Source: Solwaraspora sp. WMMA2065 (GTDB lineage: Bacteria; Actinomycetota; Actinomycetes; Mycobacteriales; Micromonosporaceae). Taken from it: a stretch of 64,000 bases of DNA. A program made the translations under genes and the position numbers. The notes below the pieces were generated by a model that saw only the letters and a list, made by a program, of their open reading frames with translations, searched no databases and was not told the origin of the DNA. Positions 59,667 to 64,000 of this stretch are shown here, piece by piece. Within the stretch, counting starts at the first letter, position 1; each line of letters opens with the position of its first letter. The DNA is taken from NCBI RefSeq assembly GCF_030345075.1, contig NZ_CP128361.1:6138001-6202000 (forward strand), written 5' to 3'.

Positions 59667-60329
59667 ATGGATGCTCCGGTGGTGGCGGTGCGCGGAGAGG
59701 TGACCCGGGAGGTCCCCCCCGAGTTGGCCCGGTTCGGGGTGACCGCCGTCGCCCGGGGCAAGGACCGCTCCGGCACCCTGGCCCGGCTCGCCGAGCGGGG
59801 CGACACGGTCCGCACCCTGATCGACGGGTACGGGCCGGCGATCGAGCGCCGGGAGTCCGGCGCGCTGCTGGTGCGGCCCGAGTGGCGACGCTCCGGGGAA
59901 CGGGTGATCGCCTACCACGCCAGCGTCACCACCACCGTCACGGTCGTTGACTTCACTGTGCTCGGTGAGCTGATGATGCGGCTGGCCGGCCAGGACCAGG
60001 TCCAGGTCAGCGGGCCGTGGTGGTCGCTGCGGCCGACCAGTCCCGAGCTGGGCCAGGCCCGCCGGGCGGCGATCGCCGAGGCGATCACCCGGGCGCGCGA
60101 CTACGCCGACGCGCTCGGCGCGGAGGTGACCGGCCTGGTGGAACTGGCCGACCACGGGATGTCCGGGCCGCAGCCGGTGATGTTGCGTGGCGCCCCCCGA
60201 GCGTTCGCCGCGACCGAGATGGCGGATCCCGCGCCACAGCTCGACCTCGACCCGCAGGTGCAGACGGTGCAGGCGGTCGTGGAGGCCCGATTCACCATCT
60301 CTGCTCCGGCGGTACTGCGTCCATCGTGA
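59667..60329 (+). CDS. SIMPL (DUF541) domain protein
   Basis: A 220-residue protein without a signal peptide. It has the SIMPL/DUF541 plan: VVAVRGEVTREVPPELARF at the start, YHASVTTTVTVVDF, then a helix ARRAAIAEAITRARDYADALG and the C-terminal VEARFTIS. SIMPL proteins occur in the periplasm or cytoplasm with unclear role. It starts with an ATG ten bases after dapC and is probably the last gene of the fdxA-dapC transcript. Confidence 0.8.
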   Translation: MDAPVVAVRGEVTREVPPELARFGVTAVARGKDRSGTLARLAERGDTVRTLIDGYGPAIERRESGALLVRPEWRRSGERVIAYHASVTTTVTVVDFTVLGELMMRLAGQDQVQVSGPWWSLRPTSPELGQARRAAIAEAITRARDYADALGAEVTGLVELADHGMSGPQPVMLRGAPRAFAATEMADPAPQLDLDPQVQTVQAVVEARFTISAPAVLRPS

Positions 60330-60521
60330 CAGGTGAACTGCCCCATCCGGATCGACGTCTCATCGTTGCCGACCATTGCCCGGCAGAAGTATGGCCAACG
60401 CGTTGTCGGACTGGTAAACCGAGCGGTGGATGTTTTGCCCGGCGGTGAATGGATCGTCCGGGCGTCGACGGGTCAGTTGTAGGCGTTGCCACGTGTCGAC
60501 GTCCGGCCTGAGGGGAGGCCC

Positions 60522-63500
60522 GTGTCGGTCCGGAAGCTCACCAGTGGATACGCCACGGTGATGATCCTGCTGTCCGCCGGGATCCTTCTTGCCCCCGGTT
60601 GGCATCCGGTGCTGTGGCCGGCGCTCGGGCTCACGAGCGCTGGTGGAATCGTCTTCGGTATCCGCCGCTACCGGCCGAAACGGGCTGCGGCGTGGTGGAG
60701 TCTCGCTGCCGCGTTGGTGATGCTCGCTGCCGGCGACACCACGTACGCGATTTCTCCCGGCACAATCGTCAGTGAACTGTGCTATCTGACGGTATTCGTC
60801 CTCACCGCCGTCGGTCTGTTCATGTTGACCCAGGGCAGCCGGATGCTCGGCGACCGGTCACGTCTGCTCGACGTCCTCACGTTTGTCTGCACCGCCGTAC
60901 TGCTCGCCTGGATCTTCATCATCGGTCCGTACATCACCGCTCCCGGGCTGGAGCCGGTCGAACGGTCGATGCTCGCCGCGTACGCCCTCGGGGACCTGTT
61001 GATTCTGGCCGTGATGATTCGTCTCCTGGCCACGAATTCCCGGACCCCGGCCCTGGTGCTGCTGCTCGTCGGCGCTGCCGGCATGCTCGTCGGTGACATC
61101 CTCTACGGACTGACGACGCTCGGCGAGCAGTGGCAGCCGGGCGGGCCGATCGAACTCGGCTGGCTGCTGACGTACCTCACCTGGGGAGCGGCCGGGCTGC
61201 ATCCGTCGATGGCGCAGCTGTCCGAGCCGGTCGAGATCGAGCAGGGCAGGATCAGCCGGCCGTGGGCGGTGCTGTTGATCCTGGCCACCATGATCTCCCC
61301 GTCGATCCTGCTGGTCGAGGCGATGACCGGGCGGATCCGTGACGGGGCGATGCTGGCAATCACCTCGGCGGTGGTCTTCGCGCTGGTGCTCAGCAGGTTC
61401 GGCGACGTGCTCGCCGCGCACCGTCAGACGGTCCGCCGGGAGCAGGGGCTGCGGGACGCGTGCGCCGCCTTGGTCTCGGCGGCCGACGCCGCGCAGGTGG
61501 ATCACGCGGTACGGTCCGGGCTGGCCCGGATCGTACCGGAGGGTGTCGATCACCGTCTGGTGCTGGTACTCAACCGCACCGGAGGTGTGCCGGCGCTGGC
61601 CAGCAGCGTCTGGGGACCGTCGGTGCCGGCGACGGCGACCGGCACGTTGCTGCCGTCGACCGCAGCGGTACGGCGTACCCGGCTGCTGCGTCGGCCGGCT
61701 CTGACGCCGATGCTGGCCCACCAGCTCGGGTCCTTTCCGTTCGCGCTGCTCTGCCCGTTGGTGCTGCCGGAGCAGCGGCCGCCCGGTCCGGTGCCGGCAC
61801 GGCCGCGGCCCGACGCGCTCGGCCCGCGGGCCGGGGTGCTGCTGGTCTCGGCCGAGACCAGCGTCCTCAACGCGTTGCGCGACGCCATCGAGGTGCTGGC
61901 CAGTCACGCCACGATGGCATTGGAACGGATCCGGCTGGGTGACGAGATCAACCGGCGGGACGCGGAGGTGTACTTCCGCGCCCTGGTGCAGAACAGCGTG
62001 GACATCATCCTGATCGTCGACGACGGCGACGCGGTCCGGTACGCCAGCCCGGCGGTGCAGACGGTGCTCGGTCGGCCGGCACCGGACGGCGGGCAGCTGA
62101 CCGACCTGGTCGATCCGCCGGACCACGGGCGGGTGCTCGAAGGGCTGGCCCTGGTCCGCTCCTCCGGCGAGCCGCACGACTGGCCGGACTGGCGGCTGCG
62201 GCACGCCGACGGGAGCACCGTGCAGGTCGAGGTGAGCTGCCGTGACCTGCGGTCGGACCGGGCGGTACGCGGTCTTGTGCTCACCCTGCGGGATGTCACC
62301 GAGCGACGTCGGCTGGAGCAGGAGTTGACGCACCGGGCGTTCCACGACTCGTTGACCGGGCTGGCGAACCGGGTGCTGTTCCACGACCGGGTGCAGCAGG
62401 CGGTGGCCCGCGCCCAGCGCAGCGGACTCGCGGTCGGCGTCCTGTTCATCGATCTTGACGATTTCAAGGTCGTCAACGACACGATGGGCCATCAGGCCGG
62501 CGACGAGCTGCTGGTCGCCGTGGCGAACCGGTTGGCGGCCACGCTGGGGTCGGCCGATGCGGCCGCCCGGCTCGGCGGCGACGAGTTCGCCGCGCTGGTC
62601 GATGACGCGACTGACCCGGCCGAGGTGGAGCAGGCGGCGCAGCGGGTGGTCGCCGCCTTCGCCGAGCCGTTCCGGCTCGCCGGGCGGATGGTCGGTGGCG
62701 CGGTCAGCGTCGGGGTCGCGACCACCTCGGACGCCGGGGGCACCGACGAGTTGCTGCGGCACGCGGATCTTGCCCTCTACGTCGCCAAGGGTGCGGGCAA
62801 GGGCCGCTGGCGGCGGTACCAGCCGGCATTGCACGTGAGCCTGATCCGGCGGATGGAGCTGCGCACCGCGTTGGAGCGGTCGGCGCCGGAGTCCGACTTC
62901 GCCGTCGTGTACCAGCCGATCATCGAGCTGGCCAGCGGCAACGCCGTCGGGCTGGAGGCGTTGCTGCGGTGGCGGCACCCGAGCCTGGGACTGCTGCGGC
63001 CGGACCAGTTCATCGACGTGGCCGAGGAGACCGGGCTGATCGAGCCGATCGGCGACTGGGTGCTGGGCCGGGCGCTCGCCGCTGTCAGCCAGTGGCGGGC
63101 CGCTCTGCCGGTGGGTGAGGCCCCGTACGTCAGCATCAACGTCTCCGCGCGGCAGTTCCGGGTCGCCGGCTTCACCGGCAAGGTCCGTCGCGAGTTGATC
63201 GCCGCCGGGTTGCCGGCGAACTCGGTGATGCTGGAGTTGACCGAGAGTCTGCTGCTGCAGAACGACGACCAGGTCTGGTCGGACCTGGCGCAGCTGCGTG
63301 AGCTCGGTGTCCGGTTGGCCATCGACGACTTCGGTACGGGGTTCTCCTCGCTCAGCTACCTGCGTCAGCTGCCCATCGACGTGCTCAAGATCGACCGTTC
63401 GTTCACCGCGGAGATGGCCTTCTCGCAACGGCAGCGCTCGTTGGTGGACGGGATCATCCGGTTGGCGCACTCGCTCGGTCTGCAGGTGGTGGCGGAGGGC

Positions 63501-63644
63501 ATCGAGACGGTAGCCGACCGGAACCTCCTCGGAGACCTGGGGTGCGGCTACGGGCAGGGTTATCTGTTCTCCCGTCCGCTCGCCGAGGCGGACGCGGTGG
63601 CCTGGCTGGCCGGTGGGCGGCCGGTCGGGTTGCCGCAGCCCTAG
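60522..63644 (+). CDS. Membrane-bound GGDEF-EAL cyclic di-GMP enzyme with PAS domain
   Basis: A 1040-residue signalling protein. About 300 N-terminal residues form eight to ten membrane helices. A GAF-like region (about 305-470) is followed by a PAS domain (about 478-600, FRALVQNSVDIILIVDDGD), a diguanylate cyclase domain with the intact motif GGDEF at 685-689, and an EAL phosphodiesterase domain with the intact EAL at 812-814. NVSARQFR, LELTES and DDFGTGFSSLSYL support an active EAL. The GTG at 60522 has GGGGAGG just upstream. It could both make and degrade c-di-GMP, which controls development in actinomycetes. Confidence 0.93.
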   Translation: MSVRKLTSGYATVMILLSAGILLAPGWHPVLWPALGLTSAGGIVFGIRRYRPKRAAAWWSLAAALVMLAAGDTTYAISPGTIVSELCYLTVFVLTAVGLFMLTQGSRMLGDRSRLLDVLTFVCTAVLLAWIFIIGPYITAPGLEPVERSMLAAYALGDLLILAVMIRLLATNSRTPALVLLLVGAAGMLVGDILYGLTTLGEQWQPGGPIELGWLLTYLTWGAAGLHPSMAQLSEPVEIEQGRISRPWAVLLILATMISPSILLVEAMTGRIRDGAMLAITSAVVFALVLSRFGDVLAAHRQTVRREQGLRDACAALVSAADAAQVDHAVRSGLARIVPEGVDHRLVLVLNRTGGVPALASSVWGPSVPATATGTLLPSTAAVRRTRLLRRPALTPMLAHQLGSFPFALLCPLVLPEQRPPGPVPARPRPDALGPRAGVLLVSAETSVLNALRDAIEVLASHATMALERIRLGDEINRRDAEVYFRALVQNSVDIILIVDDGDAVRYASPAVQTVLGRPAPDGGQLTDLVDPPDHGRVLEGLALVRSSGEPHDWPDWRLRHADGSTVQVEVSCRDLRSDRAVRGLVLTLRDVTERRRLEQELTHRAFHDSLTGLANRVLFHDRVQQAVARAQRSGLAVGVLFIDLDDFKVVNDTMGHQAGDELLVAVANRLAATLGSADAAARLGGDEFAALVDDATDPAEVEQAAQRVVAAFAEPFRLAGRMVGGAVSVGVATTSDAGGTDELLRHADLALYVAKGAGKGRWRRYQPALHVSLIRRMELRTALERSAPESDFAVVYQPIIELASGNAVGLEALLRWRHPSLGLLRPDQFIDVAEETGLIEPIGDWVLGRALAAVSQWRAALPVGEAPYVSINVSARQFRVAGFTGKVRRELIAAGLPANSVMLELTESLLLQNDDQVWSDLAQLRELGVRLAIDDFGTGFSSLSYLRQLPIDVLKIDRSFTAEMAFSQRQRSLVDGIIRLAHSLGLQVVAEGIETVADRNLLGDLGCGYGQGYLFSRPLAEADAVAWLAGGRPVGLPQP

Positions 63645-63799
63645 ATGATCTATAAGTAGTCGAAAGGCAACCTTGAGTGCAAATCCTGTCCATATTGCCC
63701 CGAGTTTCGGGTCGAGTGAGTGCATACCGGGTATGTAATCCTGAGGCTTCGGAATCACGACCCTGACGCCCGCTGCGGCGTCTACCGGGGAGGTTCACG

Positions 63800-64000
63800 A
63801 TGTCCAATCCATCCAGGAGACTCCACGCCGCCACGCTCATCGCCGTACTGACCGCGACGCTGATCGGTGTCGGACGGCCCGGACCGGCCGCCGCCCAACC
63901 GGCACCGAACCCCGACGACCCGGTCAGTCGGGTCCGTGCCGACCCGGCGACCGCGGTCACCCTGATCACCGGTGACCGGGTCGTCGTCACCCGCGCCGGC
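63800..64000 (+). CDS. Secreted S8 family peptidase, 3' part outside window
   Basis: Only 67 residues are visible. They contain a signal peptide (RRLHAATLIAVLTATLIG and PAAAQPAP cleavage region) and the start of a propeptide. The motif AVTLITGDRVVVTRAG is typical for the N-terminus of large actinobacterial subtilisin-like peptidases. GGGGAGG at 63787-63793 precedes the ATG by six bases. A small inverted repeat CATACC-G-GGTATG (63723-63735) lies upstream. The rest of the gene cannot be judged. Confidence 0.7.
   Translation, partial: MSNPSRRLHAATLIAVLTATLIGVGRPGPAAAQPAPNPDDPVSRVRADPATAVTLITGDRVVVTRAG

Noticed and set aside
60858-63758. 966-codon frame on the minus strand opposite the GGDEF-EAL gene
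   Set aside because: No motif, abnormal composition; the plus-strand protein has intact catalytic motifs over the full length.

Overview
The window is very GC-rich (third codon positions almost all G or C). It carries a mycothiol deacetylase gene (mshB), a Rv1086-like short-chain cis-prenyltransferase, a class II fructose bisphosphatase next to a DUF4245 gene, a fdxA-dapC pair, an actinobacterial sdhCAB operon, a cg3035/Rv0428c-type GNAT gene and a choice-of-anchor LPxTG protein. This points to a filamentous actinomycete, most likely Micromonosporaceae (Micromonospora-like); the family placement is inference. I recognised no rRNA or tRNA gene, CRISPR array or intact insertion sequence.

Layout. 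1-3.6 kb: a cut membrane protein, a geranylgeranyl-reductase-family flavoprotein, a cis-prenyltransferase and, convergent, trehalose-6-phosphate phosphatase. 3.7-5.7 kb: an XRE regulator locus with a small membrane protein and two divergent unknown genes, with a dense array of GTGAC/GTCAC half-sites between them. 6.1-12 kb: PIN-PhoH ATPase, a transglycosylase-like protein behind a long folded leader, rhomboid protease, glpX, DUF4245, and a GntR/FCD regulator. 12.1-24.8 kb: secreted pectate lyase with two carbohydrate-binding-type domains, xseAB, ispH, a lipoprotein, a large secreted S8 peptidase, rmuC, two membrane proteins and an SGNH hydrolase. 25.1-28.5 kb: a 1135-residue LPxTG surface protein built of ten IPT/TIG domains, nine of them in three almost identical 771-bp units. 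28.7-38 kb: methyltransferase, heterodimeric ABC exporter, a DNA alkylation repair group (MFS, Ada-AlkA fusion, Ogt) and two paralogous lipoproteins. 38-42.4 kb: ychF, then an accessory stretch with a RHH/PIN toxin-antitoxin pair, Uma2 protein, GntR and HTH mini-regulators, a possible gene remnant, a PH-domain protein and a pterin-dehydratase-like protein. 42.4-49.6 kb: Nudix hydrolase, divergent AraC regulator and NAD(P)-binding protein, GH12 glucanase, and sdhCAB under a promoter that contains an IdeR/DmdR-type iron box. 50-56.5 kb: tldE, tldD and a degenerate S9 peptidase in one operon, divergent from mshB and its membrane partner. 56.6-64 kb: membrane protein, GNAT, ferredoxin, dapC, SIMPL protein, a GGDEF-EAL protein and the start of a second secreted S8 peptidase.

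The points that most repay a second look are: the S9 peptidase homologue that lacks both the nucleophile serine and the catalytic histidine yet is retained upstream of tldD-tldE; the iron box lying exactly between -35 and -10 of the sdh promoter; the structured leader of the transglycosylase-like gene; the XRE half-site array; and the recently amplified TIG surface protein. No single locus stands out as a complete novel system.
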